NCBI GenBank assembly: GCA_031260705.1
Contig: JAISLA010000017.1
Coordinates: 1-64,000 of the forward strand
Direction: 5' to 3'
Length of the DNA: 64,000 nucleotides
Source: Endomicrobium sp.
GTDB lineage: Bacteria; Elusimicrobiota; Endomicrobiia; Endomicrobiales; Endomicrobiaceae
Part shown: one piece after another, positions 1 through 9,040 of the stretch
How positions within the stretch are numbered: the stretch's first letter is position 1
Layout of the letters: the number at the start of each line of letters is the position of its first letter
Position numbers and translations under genes: made by a program
Notes under the pieces: model-generated
Database searches by the model: none
What the model was told of the DNA's origin: nothing
The model's input: only the letters and a program-made list of their open reading frames with translations

Positions 1-143
1 CAAGGCGCGACAGCGCAATGCGCTTGGTAGCTAACTTGAGCGCTGATTTCAATTCACGCGCCTACACAAGGCGCGACTTAGGCGATCATTATAGCGATTA
101 TCCAGTCTTACATTTCAATTCACGCGCCTACACAAGGCGCGAC
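1..143 (-). CRISPR. Type I-C CRISPR array, leader-proximal end (cut by window)
   Basis: Two complete 32-base repeats lie at 46-77 and 112-143, and the tail of a third at 1-11. They are identical where they can be compared. Two 34-base spacers lie between them (12-45 and 78-111). On the plus strand the repeat starts ATTTCAATTCACGCG and ends AAGGCGCGAC; the CGCGCCT and AGGCGCG arms form the hairpin stem expected for type I-C repeats. The cas operon is on the minus strand and cas2 is adjacent, so the array is read on the minus strand with the repeat at 112-143 first. The array continues beyond the left edge, so its length is unknown. Confidence 0.95.
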
Positions 144-335
144 AGTACAACAAAAACTAACTATAAATTCAATATATTCTTTATAATTTTTGCGAACTAT
201 CTATTTTTATTATAATATTATTAACATATTCTTAATTCTCATTCATTTTTCAATGTGCGATACTAATGAATAATCCCCAATCACATATAATTCGCATTAT
301 TAAAATTTATCAAAAAAAATATATATCCACTATTG
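144..335 (-). promoter_or_regulatory. CRISPR leader
   Basis: This very AT-rich stretch of about 190 bases separates the cas2 stop codon from the first repeat. It is not convincingly coding. Its position and composition match a CRISPR leader, which carries the array promoter and the spacer-integration signals. The exact promoter could not be chosen because several TATAAT-like strings overlap. Confidence 0.7.
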
Positions 336-626
336 TTATATTACCAACGTCCCATGCAAATCGACAGGTTCTTTACAACCATAATGCTCTATTTTCCTTC
401 TCCAATTTGAACCAAGCATATAAAATCTTATACTGTCTTTTTTTAAGTCTGCAATATTCAACAATTTATCCTTAAAAAAAACCCATTGAGTGGGATCAAC
501 TTCACATTCAAAAACTGAAAACTGAACCCTTTGTCCATAGTCCAAACATGCTTTAGAAACCCTTCTTAAACGCTTTTGTCCTCCCACATCAACAGTACTT
601 ATATCATAGCTTATCAAAACTAACAT
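336..626 (-). CDS. cas2: CRISPR-associated endonuclease Cas2
   Basis: 96 residues, the usual Cas2 size. Cas2 forms the central dimer of the Cas1-Cas2 integrase that inserts new spacers. The N-terminal ferredoxin-like strand MLVLISYDIST carries the conserved Asp8, followed by a basic helix (GGQKRLRRVSK) and the QFSVFECEVD strand. It is the last gene of the cas operon, 8 bases after cas1 and next to the leader, the standard I-C position. No damage is visible. Confidence 0.95.
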   Translation of the reverse strand: MLVLISYDISTVDVGGQKRLRRVSKACLDYGQRVQFSVFECEVDPTQWVFFKDKLLNIADLKKDSIRFYMLGSNWRRKIEHYGCKEPVDLHGTLVI

Positions 627-634
627 AATTTATC

Positions 635-1669
635 CTATTTCCAAATGAACGGTGGATACGCATCAATATCCCCTCTTATATACCTGGCAAAAAGCAAAGC
701 CTGCGCATGATACAAAAGTCCTATATGTATAGTCTCTTTCAAGAAAGGATGAAATATTTCTTCCTCTTTCCTTTTTCTATATGAGTCTATAACAATCTTT
801 CTATTATCATCATTCATTATTACTCCGCCACTTGAAGATTCCGAAAAACCACCAACATCAATTTGAGATAGATTGATTAAAGTAAGAACCAATCTATCAG
901 CTATCACAGATCTAAACTCTTCCATCATATCTAAAGCTAAACTCGGCCTGCCGGGTCTATCTTTGTGTAAGAATCCAACTTGAGGATCTAACCCAACTCC
1001 TTCTAATGCTGATGAAACATCATGCACCAATAAAGTATATACAAAAGAAAGAAGACAATTAACTCTATCTTTTGGCGGACGTCTGTTTCTATCAGTCATA
1101 AAAAACTTTTCTTTGCAATTTAATATCAGTTCATTAAAGACACTAAAATAAGAACTAGCAGCATCGCCTTCCATACCACGTAATATATCTACATTTTCAG
1201 CATTAAAAGCATTATCAATTGCTTTACGTAAACTATAAGATACTTGTTTCAGCCTATCAGAATTAGGTATTTTCTCTTCATGATCCCTTAAAGCTCTATT
1301 TATTACAGTTCTTGAATTGTTTAACTTTCCAAGTAATATTGATTTAGCTGCTTCCAGACAGATTTTTTCATCATCTGAATATTTATATTGTTGCTTTCTT
1401 AAAAGAACATTGCCTGAAATAGGAGACTGTACTTTTGCTATAAATTTTCCATACTCTGTAAAGTAGCTCACAGAAACATCATTTTCAGCACACAATCCTA
1501 AAAGAAAAGGTGAACATAAAACATTCCCAAAACAAACCATTGAATTAATCAGATGAATTGGCGCTCTAAATAATTCTTTACCCTGTAAACTAACTACAAT
1601 ATTTTCGCGCTCTTTTGATATATATGTTCCTTGCGTTGAAACATAAAGCGTACTAAACAGTTTCTTCAT
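635..1669 (-). CDS. cas1: CRISPR-associated integrase Cas1 (type I-C)
   Basis: 344 residues, full length for Cas1c. Cas1 is the metal-dependent nuclease and integrase that inserts spacers next to the leader. The expected metal ligands are visible: Glu167 in GMEGDAASSYF, His235 in GFLHKDRPGR, and acidic residues near 247-251 in LALDMMEEF. The start overlaps the end of cas4 by 17 bases, which suggests coupled translation. With cas4 and cas2 it forms a complete adaptation module, so the array is probably still able to grow. Confidence 0.96.
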   Translation of the reverse strand: MKKLFSTLYVSTQGTYISKERENIVVSLQGKELFRAPIHLINSMVCFGNVLCSPFLLGLCAENDVSVSYFTEYGKFIAKVQSPISGNVLLRKQQYKYSDDEKICLEAAKSILLGKLNNSRTVINRALRDHEEKIPNSDRLKQVSYSLRKAIDNAFNAENVDILRGMEGDAASSYFSVFNELILNCKEKFFMTDRNRRPPKDRVNCLLSFVYTLLVHDVSSALEGVGLDPQVGFLHKDRPGRPSLALDMMEEFRSVIADRLVLTLINLSQIDVGGFSESSSGGVIMNDDNRKIVIDSYRKRKEEEIFHPFLKETIHIGLLYHAQALLFARYIRGDIDAYPPFIWK

Positions 1670-2291
1670 TATTTATAATTTCTTTTAAATATTTTTTTAC
1701 AGATTTCTGTCTTCCAAACATTTCAGGTAAACATAATTCTTTAAATGAACAATTATCGCATTTTTTTAAATATTCAGGTTTTGGCGTTTCTCCAATATTA
1801 ACTAAGGTGTGAAATTCTCTAGCAGCACCAGAAGTTTCATCTCTTAAAGATTTATCAAACTCAACATTTAGACGATTTCGGGTTTTCCCATAGAACATCG
1901 CACCACTTTCTATCGTAATATTCATCATTTCTTCAAGACACATAGCCTGCGCGCAAAGCTGGACTTTATCTGTATTATCAGCTTTTGCCTTACCGCTTTT
2001 ATATTCAACAGGAAATGGAATTAATTTACTCCCAGATTTATGAAACTCCATAACATCGCTTTTTCCTATCAATCCAAGCTCATAAGATTTAAGATAAATA
2101 TCTCGTTCAATAACTACGCCTTTCTTACGCTCAATTTTTTCTGTATGAACTTTATCATGCATAACAATTCCTCTTGCCGTAAAGAAATTGTCCGACCATT
2201 GTTGTTCAATAAAAAGCAAGGCACATCTTCGTTTGCAATAAGATAGCTGATATAATCCTCTTATATGAAGTAAATCGTCTTCACAATACAT
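1653..2291 (-). CDS. cas4: CRISPR-associated exonuclease Cas4
   Basis: 212 residues. Cas4 is a RecB-like iron-sulfur nuclease that trims prespacers and helps choose the PAM during adaptation. Cysteines near the N-terminus (YQLSYCKRRCALLF) and the C-terminal cluster KKCDNCSFKELC are the expected Fe-S ligands. The RecB-type motif VEYKSGK sits mid-protein. It starts 3 bases after cas7 stops and overlaps cas1 by 17 bases. I-C systems normally carry a separate cas4, as here. Confidence 0.93.
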   Translation of the reverse strand: MYCEDDLLHIRGLYQLSYCKRRCALLFIEQQWSDNFFTARGIVMHDKVHTEKIERKKGVVIERDIYLKSYELGLIGKSDVMEFHKSGSKLIPFPVEYKSGKAKADNTDKVQLCAQAMCLEEMMNITIESGAMFYGKTRNRLNVEFDKSLRDETSGAAREFHTLVNIGETPKPEYLKKCDNCSFKELCLPEMFGRQKSVKKYLKEIINNEETV

Positions 2292-2294
2292 TAT

Positions 2295-3146
2295 TTACCA
2301 ACCTTGAATTATTTTTGCCTTTAAATCTTTTATTGATTCCACATTTCCTTTTTCTAAATCTTCTTCATTTTCTATACTGCCATTATCGGCAATTTTAACT
2401 GAATTGTGAACTTTTGCAGAAGAGTATTGTCTTGTTTTTGAATTCTGTTCAAACCAAACAACTTTTAAAACTTTCATACTTCCTTCTGGCCGTGCTGAGG
2501 AAGCATCATTTTCAAAAAGTTTAGGCATGATTTCTTTTATTACATCTGCATCTTCATCACTAAAACCCGTTTTTTCTGCTAATTGAGGATTCATAGCTCC
2601 ATAAAAAACATATATAGCTTCTCTTACCCAATGTTTCATTCCCATTCTATCAGATGTCATTCCTTCATTATCTGAATCATTGTTTTTTTTATTATTTTTA
2701 CCGTTAACACTTTTTGTTATTTGGTCGCTTATAATAGTTATTGGTTCTTTGCTAAAAGCGGATTGAATTGTCATTGGTCCCCTGATTCCAATAGAACTTC
2801 CTTTTTCATAAGCAAAAACCTGCCCAAAAGTACGAACATCTATCCATTTTTCGCAAGCTTTTTTAGAAAAATCAGGGGTTTTACTTATTTTACCTATACA
2901 TCCTTCAGCTCTTTCTTGTAAAGAACTATAGCTATCTTTTTTATAATCATCAGATTGAACAAAAATATCTTTATTCATATCTAATAATCTATTCCTAATT
3001 TTTCTTTTAATGCATACATCTGTTACTTCACCAATTCCATCTGTCAATGTTCTCGGCATATTTTCATTAAGAGGATCTCCATTAGGATTAGCATTTTTTA
3101 CTTTAAATACAACTACAAAATCAATTTTTTTGCTCAATGTTATCAT
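2295..3146 (-). CDS. cas7: Type I-C Cascade backbone protein Cas7 (Csd2)
   Basis: About 283 residues. Cas7 copies line the crRNA as the backbone of the I-C Cascade. The N-terminal strand followed by NANPNGDPLNENMPR is the Csd2 family signature. A longer reading from 3182 is possible, but the ATG at 3146 follows an AAAGGAG ribosome site at good spacing, and the Csd2 fold begins just after it, so that start is preferred. The gene overlaps the end of cas8c by 26 bases and is followed 3 bases later by cas4. Confidence 0.93.
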   Translation of the reverse strand: MITLSKKIDFVVVFKVKNANPNGDPLNENMPRTLTDGIGEVTDVCIKRKIRNRLLDMNKDIFVQSDDYKKDSYSSLQERAEGCIGKISKTPDFSKKACEKWIDVRTFGQVFAYEKGSSIGIRGPMTIQSAFSKEPITIISDQITKSVNGKNNKKNNDSDNEGMTSDRMGMKHWVREAIYVFYGAMNPQLAEKTGFSDEDADVIKEIMPKLFENDASSARPEGSMKVLKVVWFEQNSKTRQYSSAKVHNSVKIADNGSIENEEDLEKGNVESIKDLKAKIIQGW

Positions 3147-5043
3147 TGGTAAGCTCCTTTGCTTTTTTATTTTTTCTTTCATCTTCTATTGTTTTTAATT
3201 GATGAAAATAACCTAATAAATATAAACCTGTTAATTTTGAATTATTTTTAAATTCTTCTATTGAAGTAAATTTATCTTTAATATCTACTATCCTTTTATC
3301 TATCCAATACCCATTTACTCTTCTTTTATAAGCATCATTAAATTTTTCATATAAAACTTTCCAAGTTTCAAATGGTTTTATAGAAAACTGACGCATCAAT
3401 CTTTGAGCATTAGTTGATCTTATTGCCTCTTTTGTATTACTATTTTCTTTATTTTGTTTTAACAATGCACTTTTTTCAGCATCATCAATCACAGCCAATA
3501 ACCTTCCATAAAGATAGTTTCTGTCTTTGCAGTTTTCGTCAACACTCATTAAATAATCCTCCTCTTTTTTATTTTCATCATAATATAAATGATTGCCTTT
3601 ATATATTGAACAAGCAATTCTTAATATTGTTTTCCATTGAATATCATTTAAGGCAATGGGATTTGAAGCCTTTTCAATAAAATGTCTTTCTATATACTCT
3701 GGAATATTTCTGTTTTCTAAAACACTTGGCATTAAGTCTCTTATCAACTTACTTTTTATTTTCTGTTCGTTTTTTTCAACTAAATATCTATCTTTTTTAT
3801 AAAAATATATAGTAGCTATCGCATTTATTGATGGTGTTCCATAAAAATACCGATATTCTTCCTTTTGATTATCTTTATTTTTTATTTTTAAAAACTGCTG
3901 CCAATAATATTTTTTATGCCAATTTTTTATATTTTCTAAATATTGAGAGCTTGTCATTTCCCTATAATATGTTATACAAGCTCTGCCTTTGCTTGCGGCA
4001 TCCATTTCTAAAACTACAATATTCTCATTTTCTTCAAATTGTTCAAATTTTATATCATAACCTTTTACACTTTTAACAAAATCTTTTCCAAAAACTTCTC
4101 CTATATTCCCGTTTTTGCCCTCGATTGTAAAAGCTACTATAATCTGCGGATAATTGCGATATGCCTGTTTTCTTTCATCAGCAATAAGCCATTTCAGTGT
4201 ATTATGCGCTTTTTGAGACACATCAAAACTTATAGATAATGCTTCATAATATTCTTCAAATCTTCCTTTGAATACTAAATCATCTCCAACTGCTATAATT
4301 TTAGATGTACCATTTGCGAATTGATGATTTGTTGCAATACAATCAGTTTTTCCTGAAATGCAACAAATTTTATCATCTATTAATCTCACCGCAATATCAT
4401 TTTCCTTATCTGTTTTTCTATAAGCTTTTTCAACTTCAGATTTATATTTTTTATTTTCTTTTTGCTTTCTAAAATTTATCCAAGATTCTTTAATTGCCTC
4501 ATCTTCATAAGTATTACAATGTTCTTCACATTCAACTACCCATCTAATAAATACATCTTCTTGTTGTTTGATATTTTTGTTCTGTAAAATTTTATATTTA
4601 TTTATTATTTCTTTCGGGATCTTATGTTCTTTGGATTTTTTTATTAAATTAAATTCTTCATCAACATATAATAATCCTTTCTCTGCTAAATCTTGTATCA
4701 ACGTATCTCTTTGAACATAATTACTGATTATTTCTAATTTTTTATTATCTTTATCAAAATCAATCCATTCTTTTAATATTTGTCTATATGATTCTTTTTT
4801 TAAATTTTTTATATCAACCGCAAGTGCCCACATACAATTATTATCATCTGTTGTAGGAATTATAGTATCTTCACAATTTATATTTATGACTGCCGCCTCA
4901 ACCATCTCAGCTCTTTCATTCAATGTTATTTCAATATTGCAGACTTTATGAGTATGCGCTACAGGCGCGATTTCAAAACCACTCTTTTTAGATGCTTTAA
5001 TACAATTTTCATAGGTTTTATATAATTGCTGAAACCAACTCAT
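3121..5043 (-). CDS. cas8c: Type I-C Cascade large subunit Cas8c (Csd1)
   Basis: 640 residues, in the normal size range for Csd1. Cas8c recognises the PAM and holds the target DNA so that Cas3 can be recruited. It is identified mainly by size and place between cas5 and cas7, plus Csd1-like features: the opening MSWFQQLYKTYE, the central segment on completed calls such as KAHNTLKWLI, and the C-terminal helical region with YLLGYFHQLK. It overlaps cas5 by one base and cas7 by 26. The gene is AT- and Lys-rich like its neighbours and shows no break. Confidence 0.92.
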   Translation of the reverse strand: MSWFQQLYKTYENCIKASKKSGFEIAPVAHTHKVCNIEITLNERAEMVEAAVININCEDTIIPTTDDNNCMWALAVDIKNLKKESYRQILKEWIDFDKDNKKLEIISNYVQRDTLIQDLAEKGLLYVDEEFNLIKKSKEHKIPKEIINKYKILQNKNIKQQEDVFIRWVVECEEHCNTYEDEAIKESWINFRKQKENKKYKSEVEKAYRKTDKENDIAVRLIDDKICCISGKTDCIATNHQFANGTSKIIAVGDDLVFKGRFEEYYEALSISFDVSQKAHNTLKWLIADERKQAYRNYPQIIVAFTIEGKNGNIGEVFGKDFVKSVKGYDIKFEQFEENENIVVLEMDAASKGRACITYYREMTSSQYLENIKNWHKKYYWQQFLKIKNKDNQKEEYRYFYGTPSINAIATIYFYKKDRYLVEKNEQKIKSKLIRDLMPSVLENRNIPEYIERHFIEKASNPIALNDIQWKTILRIACSIYKGNHLYYDENKKEEDYLMSVDENCKDRNYLYGRLLAVIDDAEKSALLKQNKENSNTKEAIRSTNAQRLMRQFSIKPFETWKVLYEKFNDAYKRRVNGYWIDKRIVDIKDKFTSIEEFKNNSKLTGLYLLGYFHQLKTIEDERKNKKAKELTNDNIEQKN

Positions 5044-5789
5044 TATTTTGCCTCCACACTTTCAAACATGTTCTCACATTCTGTATTAATGTTTAAAATA
5101 TTGTTATCTAAAACATATTGATTTTCTTGTTGCATTGGTTTCACAATTCTTCCTTTTATACTATTATCCTTATCGGTAAAATCAATTGTCCCATTTTTCA
5201 TATTGGCATTTAACCATATTCTTGTTATCAATTCATTTTTACCTGTTTCGTTAGGATAGCCAAAGTTATAAAACATAGAACCGAATGACAATAATTTTTT
5301 ATTATCATAATAACTGCCGCCTTCTCCAAATTTACAAGGTTCAACATATCCTTGACACTCGCGAGTTCCAAGAAAAATATCTCTCCTGCCACCATTTTCA
5401 AGCGAACGATTTGCTATTGCAAAATGTTTCCCATCGTTTTGATCCTTTTTAAGTTCAATCATATTTTCATTCCATTCAAAATGCGCCTGCACTTGATATT
5501 CAACATCCCGCAAATAAGTATAGTAATATAATCCGCCATTACCTCCATAATATTTTAAAGTCCTCACCCCTTTAGCTTCCATTTCTATAGATTTCATAAC
5601 ACGAACTTTATCTATAATCCAAATAAATGTCGGTTTCCAATAAATTGACTCTGTAATCCCTTTAATTGCCTCATAAGTAGGAATTTGATATGAACATTTT
5701 TCTCCGCCTAATTTTGTAATTGGATCAGTAAACAATGCATATTTTCCCCACATTTTAAACTCTATTGTATTTTTGGGAGTATTACACAC
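5043..5789 (-). CDS. cas5c: Type I-C Cas5 (Cas5d), crRNA-processing subunit
   Basis: 248 residues. In type I-C systems, which lack Cas6, Cas5 is the endonuclease that cuts the pre-crRNA repeat and then caps the 5' handle in Cascade. The N-terminal strand EFKMWGKYALFTDP and the following YEAIKGITESIYWKP segment match the Cas5d family. No cas6 is visible in the locus, consistent with this role. It overlaps cas3 by 8 bases and cas8c by one base, so the operon is tightly coupled. Confidence 0.93.
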   Translation of the reverse strand: MCNTPKNTIEFKMWGKYALFTDPITKLGGEKCSYQIPTYEAIKGITESIYWKPTFIWIIDKVRVMKSIEMEAKGVRTLKYYGGNGGLYYYTYLRDVEYQVQAHFEWNENMIELKKDQNDGKHFAIANRSLENGGRRDIFLGTRECQGYVEPCKFGEGGSYYDNKKLLSFGSMFYNFGYPNETGKNELITRIWLNANMKNGTIDFTDKDNSIKGRIVKPMQQENQYVLDNNILNINTECENMFESVEAK

Positions 5790-8205
5790 ATGCGCCTCCT
5801 TTATCTAATGTTGCTTCCTCTGTAATGCCAAAGTTTTTATCATAATAACAATCGCTTATACTATAAATATCTAAATCATTATTTATTGGTTTTATCGCGG
5901 TTGAATCTTTAAATTGATTTGGATAGATATTGACACTATATTTGTGAAGTCCCTTTATAAGTTTATCTCTTTCTTTAAAATTAGAAGAACTATTTATTTT
6001 ATCAATAATTTTACGAACACATTTCCTTTCAATGCAGACAGGACTTGCAATATCATCTATAACTCTAAAATTATTTGAAGCTTCTTTAAAAGATTGATTT
6101 AGTGTAAGATTATACTTATCATTATATTTACAGTTTTCTGATAATAAATCCAATTCAGTATTTCCATTGCAAATTAAATATTGCATTTCTTTTTGCTGTT
6201 TTTTTTGATAAAAAAAATCATCATAATAATCTTTGATTATTTTATTGTCTAACAAGTCTGCATTAGGATGCCTCCTTAAAATAATTTTAGTAGTTTCTTT
6301 CCCTCTCCAAATATATTCTAATTTATCTAAATTTTCATTAAAATTATAAACATATAGTTCGCCTTTTTTATTATTTCCTTCATTGTTTTTTAAAGTTCCA
6401 TTTCTATTAATTCTTCCAGCTGCTTGAATTATAGAATCCAATCCTGCTAATGCTCGAATGCCACAATTAAAATCAATGTCAATGCCAGCCTCTATAACCT
6501 GTGTTGAGACAACTACAATTTTTTCTTTCTTATTTAATTTTCTTTTTATTGCTCTTAAAACAATTTTTCTATGAACCGGCATCATTCTCGCGCTAAGATG
6601 ATAAACCTCATAATCCGCTTTACCTTTTATAATTTCAAAAATTTCTTTTGCAGATTTTGTTGTATTACAAATTACTAGACAATTCTCATTATCATTAACA
6701 AATTCTATGGCTTTTGAAGCTATTTCTTCGCTTGTATAATCAATATTTTTTATTTCAGGCTTAATTTCTACTCGTTTTAAACTATCAAACACATAATTTC
6801 TATTCTGAATAATATCTGGTTTTTCAGAAAGTTTTAAACAACCTCTTTCTGAATCTACATTGTCTAATAAAGGTTGTGTCGCCGTACATAAAACAACAGC
6901 AGTATTACAAAAATCAACTAAATAATTTATCGCATTATTAAACAAATGAACGCATTTTATTGGAAGCGCCTGTATCTCATCAAAAATAATTATTGAATTT
7001 GCCAATTGATGAAGTTTCCTTGTGTCAGTAGTTTTGCGTCCGAACAGAACATTTAAAATCTGTACATTTGTTGTAAATATAATAGGAATATCCCAACTTT
7101 GCATATAAAGTTCTGTTGGATTAAATTCTTCTTCCGTATCATTGAATGTTTGAGATATATTAGAATGATGTTCTAATACTATTTCCCCTTTATCAGGTTT
7201 ATCTGTTTCAACTATTTTCCTTATTGTATCAGCATTTTGTTCAATTATTGTAGTAAAAGGAATACAATAAATTATTCTATCAGCATTATGTTTCTTTGCC
7301 ATCTCAACAGCAAATCTAAAACTTGCAAGTGTTTTACCACCACCTGTAGGCACTTCAAGTTTATAACATCCTTTTTGATATGTTTGTCCGGCAGTAGCAC
7401 AATCATCAGAAATCTGCTTTCTTATTTTTTTTATATCTTGCGAAGATTTATTTTTATCATTAAGTTCGTTTATTTCTTTTTCTAATTTTTCTGAAATTAT
7501 ATTCCAATTGACATCTTTCTTTTCAACTTTTATTCCGCGTTCAAAATCTGCACTGTTTGTATAATCTGCGTCTATGAGGCAGCTTAACAAAAATCTTGCA
7601 AGCATTCCATAAGAAAATGTTCTATATATTTCATTTTCAGAATTTTTATCTATTTTATTTTTAATTTGTTCAATTTCAAATAATAAATCGTTATTGGCAA
7701 CATTATTTATTTTATCCACAATGTCTTTTTCTATGTTTTTCTTTACATCTTCTATCGAGACAACTTCTTTATAATAATATTTTTTACTCAGTCTTTTATT
7801 AAAATTGTTCTTTCCATATATGTCAATCATATCAATCAGTCCGGAATGATGAGAAACACAACAAAGTTCAATTAGTTCAGATAAAAAGTTTTTTAATTTA
7901 TTATCATCTTCTTGCATCGGCGCTTTAATAAACTCATTGAAATATTGAGCGCCGGCAGTAGAATGATCTATATCTCCTCTGCTAATGTCGTGTCTTTCTC
8001 CCGATAAATAGTCTTGAAATAATTCTAAATATTTTCCTAAGTCATGTAACAATCCTAAACAATATCCTATATTTTTCATTCCGATTTTTGAAGCGTTTTT
8101 CTGAGACATCTCAGCAACTTCAATTAAATGTGTATTCAATTCTTGTTTTTTATTATCTTTAGATAAATGAGCGTAAAATAATAGCGCTTGATTTTTAGAA
8201 ACCAT
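5782..8205 (-). CDS. cas3: CRISPR-associated helicase-nuclease Cas3 (HD + SF2 helicase)
   Basis: 807 residues. Cas3 is recruited by Cascade to unwind and shred target DNA. The N-terminal HD nuclease retains His26, His54-Asp55 (GLLHDLGKY), His81 and His119-His120. The helicase has Walker A PTGGGKT near 286-292, a DEIQ box at 409-412, motif III CTATQP near 440-445, motif V (VIEAGIDIDF) and motif VI QAAGRINR at 594-601. The start at 8205 follows GGGAGAGG at suitable spacing. First gene of the cas operon. All catalytic motifs are present, so interference is probably functional. Confidence 0.96.
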   Translation of the reverse strand: MVSKNQALLFYAHLSKDNKKQELNTHLIEVAEMSQKNASKIGMKNIGYCLGLLHDLGKYLELFQDYLSGERHDISRGDIDHSTAGAQYFNEFIKAPMQEDDNKLKNFLSELIELCCVSHHSGLIDMIDIYGKNNFNKRLSKKYYYKEVVSIEDVKKNIEKDIVDKINNVANNDLLFEIEQIKNKIDKNSENEIYRTFSYGMLARFLLSCLIDADYTNSADFERGIKVEKKDVNWNIISEKLEKEINELNDKNKSSQDIKKIRKQISDDCATAGQTYQKGCYKLEVPTGGGKTLASFRFAVEMAKKHNADRIIYCIPFTTIIEQNADTIRKIVETDKPDKGEIVLEHHSNISQTFNDTEEEFNPTELYMQSWDIPIIFTTNVQILNVLFGRKTTDTRKLHQLANSIIIFDEIQALPIKCVHLFNNAINYLVDFCNTAVVLCTATQPLLDNVDSERGCLKLSEKPDIIQNRNYVFDSLKRVEIKPEIKNIDYTSEEIASKAIEFVNDNENCLVICNTTKSAKEIFEIIKGKADYEVYHLSARMMPVHRKIVLRAIKRKLNKKEKIVVVSTQVIEAGIDIDFNCGIRALAGLDSIIQAAGRINRNGTLKNNEGNNKKGELYVYNFNENLDKLEYIWRGKETTKIILRRHPNADLLDNKIIKDYYDDFFYQKKQQKEMQYLICNGNTELDLLSENCKYNDKYNLTLNQSFKEASNNFRVIDDIASPVCIERKCVRKIIDKINSSSNFKERDKLIKGLHKYSVNIYPNQFKDSTAIKPINNDLDIYSISDCYYDKNFGITEEATLDKGGACV

Positions 8206-8301
8206 TGTAAAACCTCTCCCTCTACATAAATTGTTTTAATGTATCTGTAAATAGAAGACAAAAAGAAAAACTAGCAATACTCTTTTTCATCTTTTAAAAT
8301 A

Positions 8302-8472
8302 ATTTTAATTCACGCTTTAATTACACTAAGGCACGACATCAGCTATACAAAATGCTAAAAATAAGATGTTAACTATTTCAATTCATATATTCGTATAAAG
8401 CTGTACAAAATATTATAAAACCTTTCTAACATTTCAATTCACGCACTCATATAGAGTTATATAAAGTGCGAC
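8302..8472 (-). repeat. Decayed CRISPR repeats upstream of cas3 (fossil array)
   Basis: Three degraded copies of the 1-143 repeat, in the same orientation, lie at 8302-8337, 8375-8406 and 8431-8472. All keep ATTT(C/T)AATTCA and two keep a CGAC-type end. The first has about 4 inserted bases. The second is 32 bases but has lost the GC stem. The third is expanded to about 42 bases yet keeps pairable CGCACT and AGTGCG arms. Intervals are 37 and 24 bases, unlike the live 34. This looks like a second, abandoned array on the other side of the cas genes. Confidence 0.75.
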
Positions 8473-8515
8473 TTTATTTAATGATTTCGATATCTTTAAC
8501 AATGTTTATCTTAAG

Positions 8516-8544
8516 CAAACTATGGATATGTTATTCATAGTTTG
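8516..8544. repeat. Perfect 9-bp inverted repeat
   Basis: CAAACTATG at 8516-8524 and CATAGTTTG at 8536-8544 can form a perfect 9-bp stem with an 11-base loop. It lies between the fossil CRISPR repeats and the candidate RNA at 8719-8912. Neither strand has a clean T-run after it, so it is not a clear terminator. The rest of 8545-8718 is AT-rich with nothing recognisable. Confidence 0.5.
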
Positions 8545-8718
8545 TACTCTTTTCAAATAATTTTTTCTTTTATCAATATTATCAACCATATTATATATAA
8601 TATTTTTTCAAGGAACCTTAATATTTTTTCAAAGAACATATAAAATACTTTTATTTTCATTTGACAATCCTCCTTATTATGAGATAACACCTTACTAACG
8701 ACCTAATTATATAAAATT

Positions 8719-8912
8719 AAAAAAACAAAGCCCAACTCTTCTATCTATCTCACCACCTATAGCAAGCATACCGGAGATATAACCATTTCGTAGACAACTC
8801 TTACAGCCGGGCGTTGCTCAACGCATTTGTCTAACATAACATAGAAGATGAGGGTTACAGACTTTACTATATGACCTTACTGATTTAGCTTTTAGTCTTC
8901 TACACCATCTCT
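8719..8912 (-). ncRNA. Candidate structured small RNA with own promoter and T-run
   Basis: The minus strand has a promoter at 8919-8947 and a 7-base T-run at 8719-8725, implying a transcript of about 190 bases with no obvious reading frame. Outer stem: 8852-8854 with 8731-8733, then 8841-8848 with 8737-8744 (8 bp), separated by a 3x3 internal loop. Inside it, 8827-8833 pairs with 8791-8797 (7 bp, perfect) and encloses the hairpin 8811-8824. A side hairpin pairs 8774-8778 with 8747-8751. The segment complementary to 8841-8848 also occurs near the 5' end (about 8896-8902), so the outer stem has a competing partner. Size and rod shape recall 6S RNA, but I recognise no conserved family motif. Confidence 0.45.
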
Positions 8913-9040
8913 ATTACTAGTGTAGCATATTTTAAGGCAAAAGTCAAGTCTCCAAGCTTTGTATTCAGTTCTTTTCTCTTTTGCTGACGTTGATTAAACC
9001 CTTCTCCCATTACTTCATCTTGTCCCATTTCCCATCCCAT
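8900..9040 (-). pseudogene. Short unidentified reading frame, probably a relic
   Basis: A 46-codon frame runs from ATG at 9040 to TAG at 8900, beginning MGWEMGQDEVMGEGF and ending FALKYATLVIEMV. It has a charged Gln/Lys/Arg-rich centre. Upstream in another frame is a coding-like stretch including ELDASNEKDYAE, so the frame may be the tail of a larger frameshifted gene. I do not recognise the family. The promoter at 8919-8947 lies within its 3' end. Confidence 0.25.
8919..8947 (-). promoter_or_regulatory. Sigma-70-type promoter of the candidate RNA
   Basis: On the minus strand the -35 element TTGACT (8942-8947) and -10 element TACACT (8919-8924) are separated by exactly 17 bases. The predicted start is near 8912. 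No gene of length follows except the structured stretch that ends at the T-run at 8719. Confidence 0.55.

Noticed and set aside
266..475. Plus-strand 69-codon frame over cas2
   Set aside because: Antisense shadow of cas2 and the leader, with no ribosome site or coding-like composition.
8719..8912. Calling the structured transcript 6S RNA, SRP RNA, tmRNA or RNase P RNA
   Set aside because: Length and rod shape suit 6S, but the 5' 50 bases lack a closing partner and no diagnostic motif is present. SRP (GGAA loop), tmRNA (tRNA-like ends) and RNase P core motifs are absent.
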